From Candidatus Protochlamydia amoebophila UWE25 (GTDB lineage Bacteria; Chlamydiota; Chlamydiia; Chlamydiales; Parachlamydiaceae): a DNA stretch of 64,000 nucleotides. How positions within the stretch are numbered: position 1 is the stretch's first letter; the number at the start of each line of letters is the position of its first letter. The stretch is from the NCBI RefSeq assembly GCF_000011565.2, contig NC_005861.2, forward strand, positions 1,178,001-1,242,000. Reading direction: 5' to 3'. The notes under the pieces are model-generated. The model did no database searches. It saw only the letters and a list, made by a program, of their open reading frames with translations, and had not been told where the DNA came from. The translations under genes and the position numbers were made by a program. This document shows positions 27,771-36,346 of the stretch, piece by piece.

Positions 27771-29522
27771 TTGAATATTTCTAATTTTGGATTTAATCCT
27801 AGTCATCTTGTTCATACAACGACTCCATCTTACGATCCCCCTCAACAAGACATTAACGATCAACTTGAGAATGAAAATACTCCCTTAGACAATTCTTTAC
27901 CTAATCTAGAAGAAACTAGTGCACCAACAATTCCAGCTTCCGCTCTTTCACCTTCATCTGAAGAAATTCAACTAAACTTTCACGAGGGAACTTCTCTAAC
28001 TATTTCTCATTCTCAGTTAGCTTTGTTAAGGGATAAATCCCTTTATTTTAAAACTCTTTGGTCAGGAAATTTTCAAGAAACCCTGCAACACCCTCTCGAT
28101 TTAACAAAAAAAGACTTTACGCTTTTGCTTAATTACCTAGCGAATCCTAAGTTTGAAATTCCCTTGGAAGAGATCTCTTCTTCTATTCAACTCGCCGATT
28201 ATTATGGACTAACAGAAGTGGTGAAACATTTAGAAGAACAACTGATAGATGGGTACAAATCACAAAGATTTGAACCCTTTAACTCCACTGAAGAAAGTTT
28301 AGTCAGATTAAAAGAGATTTTAAATTTCGCGCAGCAATATCAATTAAACGCTTTGAAAAACTATTTAGAATTCACCGCTGTGAGCGCCTTATTAAACCAG
28401 ACCATTCAGTTAGCGGAGTTTGAAAAAATTATAAATCATTTCTCAAATGAGATAGAAGCTCTTGATTTTTCAAACAATGCCCATTTGACTGATGCCCATC
28501 TCTTAGCATTAAAAAATTGTGAAAATTTAAAAGTGCTTCATTTAGAAGCATGTCTGGCTATTACGGACGATGGATTAGCGCATTTGGCACCCTTAGTGGC
28601 TTTGCAGCATCTAGATTTAAGCGATTGTGAGAATCTCACCGATGTTGGATTAGCGCATTTGACACCTTTAACGGCTTTGCAGCATCTAGATCTAAGGGGG
28701 TGCTATTTCACCGATGCTGGATTAGCCCATTTGACACCCTTAACGGCTCTGCAGCATCTAAATCTAAGCTTTTGCAGCAACGCCACTGACGCTGGATTAG
28801 CGCATTTGACACCTTTAACGGCTTTGCAGCATCTTGATCTAAGGGGGTGCTATCTCACCGATGCTGGATTAGCCCATTTGACACCCTTAACGGGTTTGCA
28901 GCATCTAGATCTAATTGGCTGTAAGGATCTCACCGATGCAGGCTTGGCCCATTTGAGGCCCTTAACGGCTTTGCAGCATCTAAATCTAAACTGGTGCAGG
29001 AATCTCACCGATGCTGGATTAGCCCATTTGACACCCTTAACGGCTCTGCAGCATCTAGACCTAAGCTTTTGCAGTAACATCACTGACGATGGATTAGCCC
29101 ATTTAACACTCTTAACAACTTTGCAGCATCTAAATCTAAGCGGCTGCTATAAGCTTACCGATGCAGGATTAGCCCATTTGACACTTTTAACGGGTTTGCA
29201 GCATCTAAATCTAAACTGGTACAAGAATCTCACCGATGCAGGATTAGCTCATTTGACACCTTTAGCGGGTTTGCAATATCTAGCTCTAACTGACTGTAAG
29301 AATCTCACCGATGCAGGATTAGCTCATTTGACACCTTTAACGGCTTTGCAGCATCTAAATCTAAGCGGCTGCTATAAGCTTACCGATGCAGGATTAGCCC
29401 ATTTGACATCCTTAACGGCTTTGCAGTATCTAGATTTAAGCTACTGCATGAATCTCACGGATGATGGATTAGACCGTTTTAAAACTTTAGCAACTTCACT
29501 CAATTTAGAAATTATTAGGTAA
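27771..29522 (+). CDS. BTB-domain leucine-rich-repeat protein (copy A)
   Basis: The 583-residue protein starts at a TTG 5 bases after GGGAGG, with no nearby ATG. Residues 1-60 form a Thr/Ser/Pro-rich low-complexity head. Residues about 65-158 match a BTB/POZ domain (LNFHEGTSLTISHSQLALL, then SLYFKTLWSGNFQET, then LADYYGLTEVVKHLEEQL). Residues about 160-230 form a BACK-like helical linker, and about 232-583 hold 12 LRRs of 25 residues plus caps, consensus LTDAGLAHLTPLTALQHLNL with a Cys, the eukaryotic Cys-containing type. BTB proteins usually bring substrates to CUL3 ubiquitin ligases. There is no signal peptide, so an effector route would be type III secretion (inference). Confidence 0.9.
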   Translation: MNISNFGFNPSHLVHTTTPSYDPPQQDINDQLENENTPLDNSLPNLEETSAPTIPASALSPSSEEIQLNFHEGTSLTISHSQLALLRDKSLYFKTLWSGNFQETLQHPLDLTKKDFTLLLNYLANPKFEIPLEEISSSIQLADYYGLTEVVKHLEEQLIDGYKSQRFEPFNSTEESLVRLKEILNFAQQYQLNALKNYLEFTAVSALLNQTIQLAEFEKIINHFSNEIEALDFSNNAHLTDAHLLALKNCENLKVLHLEACLAITDDGLAHLAPLVALQHLDLSDCENLTDVGLAHLTPLTALQHLDLRGCYFTDAGLAHLTPLTALQHLNLSFCSNATDAGLAHLTPLTALQHLDLRGCYLTDAGLAHLTPLTGLQHLDLIGCKDLTDAGLAHLRPLTALQHLNLNWCRNLTDAGLAHLTPLTALQHLDLSFCSNITDDGLAHLTLLTTLQHLNLSGCYKLTDAGLAHLTLLTGLQHLNLNWYKNLTDAGLAHLTPLAGLQYLALTDCKNLTDAGLAHLTPLTALQHLNLSGCYKLTDAGLAHLTSLTALQYLDLSYCMNLTDDGLDRFKTLATSLNLEIIR

Positions 29523-29690
29523 AAAACCTTAATAAAAAAGCAGGAATTCTAACGCCGAAAGCAAAAGAGTACTTTGTCCTAAGTAGATCAAGAATAAAAT
29601 TTCATTAAAGTTGATCAATTTCTATTGAAACGCTTCTCTAATAGAAATATCCGCTATGAGACGTATTATAGGATGGAAATTAAGCTTATA
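29523..29690 (+). repeat. Shared 3' module of BTB-LRR cassette
   Basis: The sequence around GTACTTTGTCCTAAGTAG and AAAATTTCATTAAAGTTGATC recurs after each complete BTB-LRR gene (57500-57640, 60838-60987 on the minus strand, 63095-63219 on the minus strand). It has no open frame and probably carries the common 3' UTR. Confidence 0.65.
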
Positions 29691-29795
29691 AATCAATTTT
29701 AGTCGCGGCATTTTCGTCCACATATTTCCTAATTAAATATGCCCTCTAACCGTATCAGAGAACTTATAAATCGTTTGTTTCCTGATTCTATCATT
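29690..29795 (-). pseudogene. Tyrosine-recombinase 3' tail at cassette junction
   Basis: This is homologous to the last about 35 codons of the integrase pseudogene at 57628-58653, with recognisable AAGCTTATAAATCAATTTTA and the Y-x-R-x-G region. It sits exactly between the 3' module of copy A and the leader of copy B, with the same breakpoint seen in the minus-strand array at 62995-63090. Confidence 0.6.
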
Positions 29796-30009
29796 TCATG
29801 GACTTAATGCAATTACAGTTTAAAAGCTAAGGAGCTTATATTTAAACTATATTAATCCTTATTTGTTTTTTAATAGCTCTTCATTGATAAAATGAAACTT
29901 TCTCTTAAAATGTGACTGCCTATTTTAGCTTATTAATATTGCTATAATTTTTATCTATCCATCATATTATTAAAATAGCTATAAATAAAAATTTATTTTT
30001 CTCATTTGG
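29795..30009 (+). promoter_or_regulatory. Conserved leader, BTB-LRR copy B
   Basis: A diverged copy of the cassette leader. It again begins just after GTTTGTTTCCTGATTC, contains GACTTAATGCAATTACAG and ends TTGGATGGTCATTTTG. The ribosome site GGGAGG is mutated to GGATGG, which creates an ATG upstream of the usual TTG. Confidence 0.65.
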
Positions 30010-31455
30010 ATGGTCATTTTGAATATTTCTAATTCAGGGTTTAATTCTAGTTATCCTGTCCATACAACGACCCCATCTTACTATCCATCTCAAGCAATTA
30101 GCGATCATCTTGAGGATGAAAATACTCCCTTAGCCAATTCTTTAGATAATCTAGAAGAAACTAGTGCGTCAACGATTCCAGCTCCCGCTCTTTCACCTTC
30201 ATCCGAAGAAGTTCAACTAAGCTTCCAAGAGGGAACTTCTCTAACTATTTCTCACTCTTTGCTAACTTTTTTAAGGGAAAAATCACCCTATTTCAAGAAT
30301 CTGTGGTCGGGGCAATTTCAAGAAACTCTCCAACATCCTCTCGATTTAACAAAAGAAGATTTTACGCTTTTGCTCAATTGCCTAACGATTCCTAAGTTTG
30401 TAATTCCCTTGAAAAAGATCCCTTATTCTATTCAACTAGCCCAATATTATGGACTAATAGGATTGGTGAAACATTTAGAGGGACAGCTAATAAATGAATA
30501 TAACTCTCAGAGATTCGAACCCTTTGACTACACTGAAGAGAGTTTAATCGAATTCAAAGAACTTTTAAATTTTGCACATTGCTGTCAATTAAATGAATTA
30601 AAGGAGGATTTAGAATTAAATATTGCGAACGTATTATTAAACGCGACTTCTCAGTTAGCGGAGTTTGAAAGAACTATAAAACATCTCTCAAATGAAATAG
30701 ATATTCTTCATTTCTCAAATCAGACTTATTTAACAGATGCTCATTTCTCAGCATTAAAAGAATGTAAAAATTTAAAAATACTTACTTTCGAGACATGCCA
30801 AGCTCTCACTGACGATGGGTTGGCGCATTTGGCATCCTTAACAGCTTTGCAGCATCTAGGTCTGAGGGGATGTGACAAAGTCACGGATGCCGGTTTAGCG
30901 CATTTGACATCCTTAAGAGCTTTGCAATATCTAGATCTAAGCTTTTGCCGTAACATCACTGATGCTGGATTAGCCCATTTAACACCCTTAACCGCTCTAC
31001 AGAGACTTCTCCTAAAAAAATGTGAGAATCTTACGGGCGCTGGATTAGCGCATTTGACACCTTTAAAGGCTTTGCAGTATCTAGATCTAAGCTATTGGGA
31101 TAATCTTACTGATGATGGATTAGCGCATTTGAGGCCTTTAGTGGCTTTACAACATTTAGACCTGGCTAATTGCTATGAGCTCACCGATGCTGGATTAGCG
31201 CATTTAACACCTTTAGTGGCTTTAACGCATTTGAAACTAATTTGGTGCCATAAACTCACAGACGCTGGATTAGCGCATTTGAGGCCCTTAGTGGCTTTAA
31301 AACATTTAAATCTGAGTAGTTGCCGTAATCTTACGGACGCTGGATTAGCGCATTTAATACCCTTAACGGCTTTGCAGTATCTAAATTTAAGCGATTGTCG
31401 AAAACTCACCGATACAGGATTAGCAAGCTTTAAAGCTAGCATTTTAATTCAATAA
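30010..31455 (+). CDS. BTB-domain leucine-rich-repeat protein (copy B)
   Basis: A 481-residue paralogue of copy A. The head and BTB domain (about 65-165; LSFQEGTSLTISHSLLTFL and SPYFKNLWSGQFQET) are conserved, followed by the linker and only 8 full 25-residue LRRs with caps. The ATG at 30010 arises from a leader substitution and gives the start MVILNISNSG; the ancestral TTG three codons later may still be used. It ends KASILIQ, shorter than other copies. It lies head-to-tail with copy A, separated by the 3' module and the integrase tail. The downstream 3' module is lost. Confidence 0.88.
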   Translation: MVILNISNSGFNSSYPVHTTTPSYYPSQAISDHLEDENTPLANSLDNLEETSASTIPAPALSPSSEEVQLSFQEGTSLTISHSLLTFLREKSPYFKNLWSGQFQETLQHPLDLTKEDFTLLLNCLTIPKFVIPLKKIPYSIQLAQYYGLIGLVKHLEGQLINEYNSQRFEPFDYTEESLIEFKELLNFAHCCQLNELKEDLELNIANVLLNATSQLAEFERTIKHLSNEIDILHFSNQTYLTDAHFSALKECKNLKILTFETCQALTDDGLAHLASLTALQHLGLRGCDKVTDAGLAHLTSLRALQYLDLSFCRNITDAGLAHLTPLTALQRLLLKKCENLTGAGLAHLTPLKALQYLDLSYWDNLTDDGLAHLRPLVALQHLDLANCYELTDAGLAHLTPLVALTHLKLIWCHKLTDAGLAHLRPLVALKHLNLSSCRNLTDAGLAHLIPLTALQYLNLSDCRKLTDTGLASFKASILIQ

Positions 31456-31972
31456 CCTGATATTCGACTAACTTCAAAGATTAAAGATATAATTCACAAT
31501 AAGTCATTGTAAAGTGTTTTTCTTGTTATTCTATTATCACCCTTGAATCAATGAATGATATTTATTCCAGGTTACTTTAAAGAAAACAATTAGAGAATGT
31601 CTACTTTCATTAACTTAACAAATTCAGTTGATAAATTGTTTTCCTTAAACTATACGTAGTAAGAAAAATTCCCTTCTTTTAAGCTTTAAGATCCCTCAGC
31701 ATGGGCAATTCTGTGTTTTGATAATGTCGTTTTGGAAAATTATACGTTTATAGGTAACAAAGATAAGTCTAAGTTAAAACAATGATTGAAAAAATTTCTA
31801 ATCAAAAATATCTCCATAATAAAACTAGAGGTGATTTAAAGGCCGAGGAACACACCATATAAAGTAAATTTGGTTATTAATCTATTGCAGGACCCTTACG
31901 AGAAGATCACTTAAGTGAATCAAGTCATATTCAGTCTTATTCAAATAAGGACAAAACACTAATCAAGCATTT
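31456..31972. other. Spacer, no gene seen
   Basis: This 517-bp stretch follows copy B and does not carry the cassette 3' module. I found no transposase, integrase or toxin-antitoxin remnant in it and no ORF of gene quality. Confidence 0.4.
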
Positions 31973-32278
31973 TTAAATCACCAGATTGATCAATTTAGTC
32001 GCATTATCTGCTCGAGACCCTTTATCATAGGCATAAACAAGCTCTGAGCTAGCATGACCCGTCACTCGCATGATCTCACTATCCGAAAAACCTTGTTTTT
32101 TTAGATAGGTTACTGTGGATGCTCTGAGTACAGGGGGAGTGATTTTAAAAGGAATATTTGCTTTTACACCGGCTTTTTTAAAAGTCAAAGCCACTTGATT
32201 GATCATGACAGGTTTTCCCGAACGCGTGATAAAAATTTGACCCGTTCTATTTTCGAGATAGTTTCTAAGGCTCTGCAT
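31973..32278 (-). pseudogene. Tyrosine recombinase C-terminal fragment
   Basis: The 101-residue frame holds the C-terminal catalytic part of a phage-type integrase: VLRASTVTYLKKQGFSDS (box II Arg region), IMRVTGHASSELVYAYD (the H-x-x-S then Tyr nucleophile). The N-terminal arm and core domains are missing. The frame is open slightly upstream (SVMQSLRNYLENR) without a good start. It is a different recombinase from that at 57628. It indicates decayed integrated DNA. Confidence 0.7.
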
Positions 32279-32401
32279 AACACTTTCTGGATAAGTGATG
32301 ATACAACCTATATTCCAGTAAGCTGATCCCTATAAAAATTGTCTATAATCACTGTTGAGTACATCAGCTAAATTTTTTAGCCATAACTTTCCCTTCAATA
32401 A

Positions 32402-32704
32402 TTAAGTTAATCTTAAATTTAATCCCATAGCCATACACAAAGAAACCAAGGTATGCCATTTAGGGTTTCCAGCGCCTGAAAGTGTTTTGTAAAGGCTTTC
32501 ACGGCCGACATGCGCTTTTTTGGCTAAAGCTCCAATCCCACCTTGTGCTTCCGCTACATTGCGAAGAGCAATCAAAAAAACTTGTTGCGACTCTTCGTCG
32601 CCCTTCAGGCTTTCTTCTAAAGCAGCATTTAGATAGGCAACAGCCTCGTCATGATCCTTTAGCTGTTCTAAGAGAAAATCTTGATACTTCTTATTACTTG
32701 CCAT
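32402..32704 (-). CDS. HigA-type antitoxin, toxin-first module
   Basis: The 100-residue protein ends with an XRE-like HTH (VAEAQGGIGALAKKAHVGRE then SLYKTLSGAGNPKWHTLVSL), and its N-terminus (FLLEQLKDHDEAVAYLNAAL) matches the 'addiction module antidote' family partnered with Gp49/HigB-like killers. It starts inside the toxin's 3' end (11-bp overlap), the usual toxin-antitoxin order in this family. It should bind the toxin and the operator at 33041-33066. Confidence 0.85.
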   Translation of the reverse strand: MASNKKYQDFLLEQLKDHDEAVAYLNAALEESLKGDEESQQVFLIALRNVAEAQGGIGALAKKAHVGRESLYKTLSGAGNPKWHTLVSLCMAMGLNLRLT

Positions 32705-33035
32705 AACTTAACTCCCTAGATTGATAATCCTTCAAATACTCCATTGCTTTTGCAATGTCCTTGTCCTGAGATCCTTTATCACCACCGCAAAGAAGCAAGA
32801 TGACTTTGTTTCCAATCTTTCCATAATAAATCCTAATGCCCGGGCCGTAATGAATACGAAGCTCATGTACCCCCTTTTGCAAGGTTTTACAATCTCCAAA
32901 ATTCCCAAGCTTCAATCGGTCTAACCGGGTTAAAATTTTAGCCCTTGTATGGATTTCTTTGATTTCCTTGATCCAAATCTCAAAGGGTCGTTTACCATTA
33001 GCGGTTTCGTAGATTTCAATATCGATCTCTTCCAT
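32694..33035 (-). CDS. HigB/RelE-like addiction-module killer protein
   Basis: The protein has 113 residues from the ATG at 33035, with upstream TTG codons possible. Motifs are GKRPFEIWIKEI, AKILTRLDRLKLGNFGDCK, GVHELRIHYGPGIRIYYG and LLCGGDKGSQDKDIAKAMEY. They match the Gp49-like killer family of RelE-superfamily mRNA interferases, in particular the G-x-x-E-L-R-I-x-x-G-x-G-x-R-x-Y-Y and G-G-x-K-x-x-Q-x-x-D-I-x-x-A cores. Length is normal. It is the first gene of the module, directly behind a 10-bp perfect palindrome. Confidence 0.88.
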   Translation of the reverse strand: MEEIDIEIYETANGKRPFEIWIKEIKEIHTRAKILTRLDRLKLGNFGDCKTLQKGVHELRIHYGPGIRIYYGKIGNKVILLLCGGDKGSQDKDIAKAMEYLKDYQSRELSYGK

Positions 33036-33040
33036 ATAGC

Positions 33041-33066
33041 TTATTGTATCTTTTAGGATACAATAA
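33041..33066 (-). promoter_or_regulatory. Operator-like palindrome of toxin-antitoxin operon
   Basis: TTATTGTATC, six bases (TTTTAG), then GATACAATAA make a perfect 10-bp inverted repeat ending six bases from the toxin ATG. Its position fits autoregulation by the HTH antitoxin. An RNA hairpin limiting translation is the alternative. Confidence 0.65.
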
Positions 33067-33116
33067 TTCAAGTAAATTTTAACCTATAAATTTTGAGAAT
33101 TTCGCCAATATCTTGG

Positions 33117-33249
33117 GAAACAACCTTTGAAAAAGAAAGAACAAAGGCAGGCCTAGCTTCTGCTAGCGCTCGTGGACGAAAAGGTGAAGCTTCCTTTTAA
33201 AATGACTAATGCAAAGCTTAGACTAGCAATGGCAGTTATGAGGGAGTAG
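33117..33249 (+). pseudogene. Serine resolvase/invertase remnant
   Basis: The plus strand reads ETTFEKERTKAGLASASARG then RKG, and after one frameshift KLPFKMTNAKLRLAMAVM. This is the linker between the catalytic and HTH domains of a Tn3-type resolvase (ERTKAGLAAARARGRKGG..KMT..KLRLAMA). Nothing of the catalytic domain survives. It abuts a toxin relic on the other strand. Confidence 0.65.
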
Positions 33250-33440
33250 GTTTTCCCTTCTTTAAGTGGCAATGACAAGCTTCAGAAGGTATCACTTTTC
33301 GATGCTTAGCTAATGGGCCATTGAGGTTGTTTTGGTTTAAGTCTTTCCAAATCAGAACAAAGTTTATAAAATACAGCTTGGGTTGATTTTGGAAGGGCTT
33401 TAATTTGTTTTTCCAGTCGTTTCGACCGCTCAATCTTCTA
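33236..33440 (-). pseudogene. RelE-superfamily toxin relic
   Basis: On the minus strand, IKALPKSTQAVFYKLCSDLE, then after a one-base shift LAKHRKVIPSEACHCHLKKG and KPT. The KLPK...L..DLE...WP...K....HCHLKKGKPTY pattern is that of cytotoxic translational repressors related to RelE. It carries a frameshift after QWP, and the last strand is lost at the resolvase relic. Confidence 0.55.
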
Positions 33441-33449
33441 ATTGCACAT

Positions 33450-33640
33450 AAAATTAATCGAAAGCGATTAAAAAATAAGTAAGAATTGATTAAACTTAAA
33501 TATAAGTTTTTTAGTTTTTAATCTGAAAATGCCTTAAGTCTACGAGGCTATATGACAGCAAAACAAACGGGTTGTAAGAAATCTAAAGTTTTAAAACGTA
33601 CTAACACCAGCATTATCGGAAGTTAGGACAATTTTTTAGA
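33450..33640 (-). repeat. Scrambled BTB-LRR cassette scrap
   Basis: This contains the leader motif CTGAAAATGCCTTAAGTC and the AACAAACGGG junction, immediately followed by a short piece of LRR 3' coding sequence (AAAGTTTTAAAACGTACTAA). It is the footprint of a deleted minus-strand cassette in the same orientation as the LRR relic at 34122. Confidence 0.5.
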
Positions 33641-33821
33641 GATTGCCAAATGTGTACATTACGCTGATTAATTAAATCGTTATCCTATCACCAAATATAA
33701 TTTATATTATTTAGAATATGATGACTTATTTATCAATACAATTATTTACTATATTTTATAGTCATAAACTTGTTATCTAATAAATTTATTAATTTAATCA
33801 AAAGATATATAGGTTAATGAT

Positions 33822-34040
33822 ATGGAAAAAGCAAAAGTAATGAGCTTCGTAGAATTCCGTCAAAACTTATCAGAATGTGTTAACTTAGCAAAATATAAAG
33901 GCGAGAGATTTTTGATTACTCGTAATGGAAAAGCCGTAGGTGCTTTTGCCCCTGTAGAGGATTTAGAAAAAATTAATGCATTTAATAATGTAATTGCTGA
34001 CACAGCCACTGATGAGATAAGCTCAGAATTTGAATCCTAA
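33822..34040 (+). CDS. Orphan Phd/YefM-type antitoxin
   Basis: The 72-residue protein MEKAKVMSFVEFRQNLSECV... has the Phd/YefM N-terminal fold: beta strand, RQNLSECVNLAKYKGERFLI, TRNGKAVGAFAPVEDLEKI, and an acidic C-terminus ending SSEFES. No toxin gene follows. Phd-like antitoxins bind DNA as dimers and neutralise Doc/YoeB toxins. A Doc toxin with a different antitoxin is at 53671. A second copy of this gene and its flanks lies at 60179. It may be a solitary anti-addiction gene or a relic. Confidence 0.8.
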   Translation: MEKAKVMSFVEFRQNLSECVNLAKYKGERFLITRNGKAVGAFAPVEDLEKINAFNNVIADTATDEISSEFES

Positions 34041-34121
34041 ATCAACAAAAGGATTTAAGTTATCTCTAGAGAGCTTTTTTCTTACCGGAACTGCATGAAT
34101 TAACTGTGATAATATGTATCT

Positions 34122-34440
34122 TTAAGAAAATTTATTTATATCTTTATTTATTAATAGATTAAGTGAAGCTGCTAAAATTTTAAAACGTGCTAATCCTGCA
34201 TCGGTGAGTTTATTACAGCCAAATAAATCTAGATACTGCAAAGCCGTTAAAGGTGTCAAATGCGCTAATCCATCATCCGTGACATTTATACAGTAGCTTA
34301 GATTTAGATGCTGCAAAGCGATTAAGGGTGTTAAATGCGCTAATCCATCATCGGTGAGATTATTACAGCCAAATAGATTTAGATGCTGCAAAGCGATTAA
34401 GGGTGTTAAATGGGCTAATCCTGCATCCGTGAGATTAAGG
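34122..34440 (-). pseudogene. BTB-LRR C-terminal relic (copy D)
   Basis: About 100 codons remain, with three complete LRRs (for example CNNLTDDGLAHLTPLIALQ) and the terminal cap KLTDAGLARFKILAAS. The BTB half is gone: the coding sequence breaks off near 34440 and joins directly to the inner leader (CTGAAAATGCCTTAAGTCC). The TTG that opens the residual frame at 34391 is an internal residue, so this is not an expressed gene of its own. Confidence 0.75.
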
Positions 34441-34527
34441 GTTAATATAGCACAAACATAATTTCCTTAGTTTTTGATCTGAAAATGCCTTAAGTCCACG
34501 AGATGAAAGAATCAGGAAACAAACGGG
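34441..34527 (-). promoter_or_regulatory. Cassette leader fragment cut by IS2-like element
   Basis: The minus-strand leader motif (ATCTGAAAATGCCTTAAGTC and the ACGAGATGAAAGAATCAGG part) runs up to AAACGGG, where the IS2-like element begins at 34528. The remainder of the leader is deleted. Confidence 0.55.
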
Positions 34528-34554
34528 TGGAGTTGCCCCTATAAAACCGGACCG

Positions 34555-35367
34555 CTAGCCTGTCATTTTTAATTTTCTTAAATACTCTCTTGGAGAGAGC
34601 ATATTTAAAGCCTTATGAGGGGCTTTAGCGTTATAGTCTTCGATCCAAATAGGCAATTGCTGCAAAACAGCTTCAGCACTTGCCAGATTGCCGAAATAAA
34701 CATAATCTCTTTTAAAAGTTTTGACAAAAGCTTCTGCCATGCCATTACTTTCTGGGCTATAAGATGGTGTGGTTCTAGTGGTTAAACCAAGCATTCTACC
34801 AAAATTGACAGTTTCTTTAGCCGTGTAACAGCTGCCATTATCAGAGAGCCATTCAAGAGGTACTCTAGCTTTTGGCTGTTCAAATCTATATTCAATAGTC
34901 TCAAGCATCAAATCTCGAATCATCTGCCCATCAATACCTATTGTAGAGGCAATATAACGCATGACTTTTCTGTCACACGTATCCAACGAGAAGGCGACAT
35001 GAACACGATTACCATTTAAGCATTGAATAGAGAAGCTGTCTGAGCACCATCGTGTATTGCTGTAGAGAGTTTCTACTTTACCTGTATGTAAGCGTTTAGG
35101 ACGCCTGTTTGGCCTTTGTAGCAAAAGATGATGCTGCCTCATCAGTCTAAAAAATCGCTTATGATTAATGACTTTAAGTTTTTTCTCTTTGAGAAGGCTA
35201 TTGACAATCGCATGAACCCTACGATAACCGTAAGTCGGCCTGCCTTTAACCACCTCTTTGATTAAAGCTAAAACTTGTTCATTTTCAGCTTTAGAATAAA
35301 AGACTGGCTGATGAGGTAAATGCTCTTTAAGCTGCTCTATAAGATTGGATCTTGATACTTCCATCAT
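34555..35367 (-). CDS. IS2-group transposase OrfB
   Basis: The product has 270 or more residues; as an OrfAB fusion it would extend upstream in the -1 frame (THLAAAIAKLKRFSLRKI). The rve/DDE integrase core is complete: RWCSDSFSIQCLNG (first Asp), LEWLSDNGSCYTAKETV (second Asp) and PESNGMAEAFVKTFKRD (Glu). An HTH-like YGYRRVHAIVN lies at about 35-45. It is the catalytic subunit for copy-out transposition and is intact. Confidence 0.9.
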   Translation of the reverse strand: MMEVSRSNLIEQLKEHLPHQPVFYSKAENEQVLALIKEVVKGRPTYGYRRVHAIVNSLLKEKKLKVINHKRFFRLMRQHHLLLQRPNRRPKRLHTGKVETLYSNTRWCSDSFSIQCLNGNRVHVAFSLDTCDRKVMRYIASTIGIDGQMIRDLMLETIEYRFEQPKARVPLEWLSDNGSCYTAKETVNFGRMLGLTTRTTPSYSPESNGMAEAFVKTFKRDYVYFGNLASAEAVLQQLPIWIEDYNAKAPHKALNMLSPREYLRKLKMTG

Positions 35368-35381
35368 CTCTGCTATTTTCC

Positions 35382-35759
35382 TTATGCTAAAACGTTTAAG
35401 CTTGGCAATGGCTGCCGCAAGATGAGTTTTTTTTCCTGCCCAAGCCTTACAGCCTCTTTTAAAATTTCATTTTCAAATGTCTTTTTCCCTAGCATCCGCT
35501 CTAGTTCTCTTATTCGCTTTTCCATTTCTTTCACTTGGCTTTTGGGAACTAGTTCTTCTCGGCTGCTAATTCCTTGTAATGCTCCTTGTTCCATCTGCCT
35601 TCTCCATGCAAAAAGTTGACTTGGTGTTATATCATATCTCCTTGCTATTTGGGAGACAGATTGACCTTCTTGATATGTTTTTTCAATGATCTGTTTTTTT
35701 TCTTCTAGGGACCATCGTCTTCTTCTTTCTACTGATGTAATTAATTTACAATTAGTCAT
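35382..35759 (-). CDS. IS2-group transposase OrfA
   Basis: The product has 125 residues from the ATG at 35759 (TAGGAG upstream; a TTG-initiated frame 11 codons longer also exists). It has an HTH with RRRWSLEEKKQIIEKTYQEG and VSQIARRYDITPSQLFAWRR, then a leucine zipper (MEKRIRELERMLGKKTFENE). GAA-AAA-AAA-C near the end allows -1 slippage to OrfB. Confidence 0.88.
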   Translation of the reverse strand: MTNCKLITSVERRRRWSLEEKKQIIEKTYQEGQSVSQIARRYDITPSQLFAWRRQMEQGALQGISSREELVPKSQVKEMEKRIRELERMLGKKTFENEILKEAVRLGQEKKLILRQPLPSLNVLA

Positions 35760-35824
35760 AAATCTAGTCTTACTCCTATATCTTAGAAGCAAGCCAGATG
35801 GTTCGGTTCATTTGGGGAGCACTA

Positions 35825-36346
35825 CCTCTCCGAACGCTATCTCTTAATTACCCAATATCAATATAAATTTTGAACATTGAAATGGAAAGTCACGCCATCA
35901 GAGAAAATTTCATTTGGAATCACATAAAAAAATGTTTGATGATTTGCTTTTGCTAGAATTCAGGAGATTTAGGCCTTTTGCACAATATGTGCTAAATTAA
36001 ATAAAATGCTGACAGAGACCTTAAGGCTAATAATTATTAGTCCAAACAAATTTAACCCAATTACAATAAAATATGGTTTTATATTAATAAGTTCATATTT
36101 CTAACTGTAAGGATGCTACCTAAACATGGGTTGTAAAATTATAATACGGGTTTGAAGAAACTAGTGAGCTTTGCAGCAACACTTTGATTTTATTTACGTT
36201 AAGGCGTATAATAATTATTATTCTATTGTGTTAACAAACTAAAGAAAAATCATCAAAAAATAGCAAATAGACTAGGATTGAATTATTCATATAAAACACA
36301 ATGATTTTAGTTTATTTATAATTAACAATTTTAATTTAGTTAATTT
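35825..36346. other. Spacer, no gene recognised
   Basis: This 522-bp AT-rich region carries a few codon-like minus-strand stretches around 35860-35990 (for example FFYVIPNEIFSDG) but with stops, and I cannot assign them. It contains the promoter of the gene at 36347. Confidence 0.35.

Larger units (their letters stand above)
34528..35824 (-). mobile_element. IS2-group IS3-family element, copy 1 (1297 bp)
   Basis: The ends are TGGAGTTGCCCCTATAAAAC (34528) and, on the other strand, TAGTGCTCCCCAAATG (35824), each followed by ACCGGACC or a variant. OrfA and OrfB overlap in -1 frames through an A-run. It has exactly the same length as the copy at 58785-60081, and both reading frames are intact, so it is recent and perhaps active. 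No target-site duplication was recognised: the flanks are AAACGGG and CCTCTCC. Confidence 0.88.

Noticed and set aside
28850-29083. Minus-strand frames opposite BTB-LRR genes (28850, 30741, 31173, 63440 and similar) rich in RCCKAVKGVKWANPASV
   Set aside because: Antisense translation of the LRR repeats. No ribosome sites, and the pattern is explained by the 75-bp repeat period.
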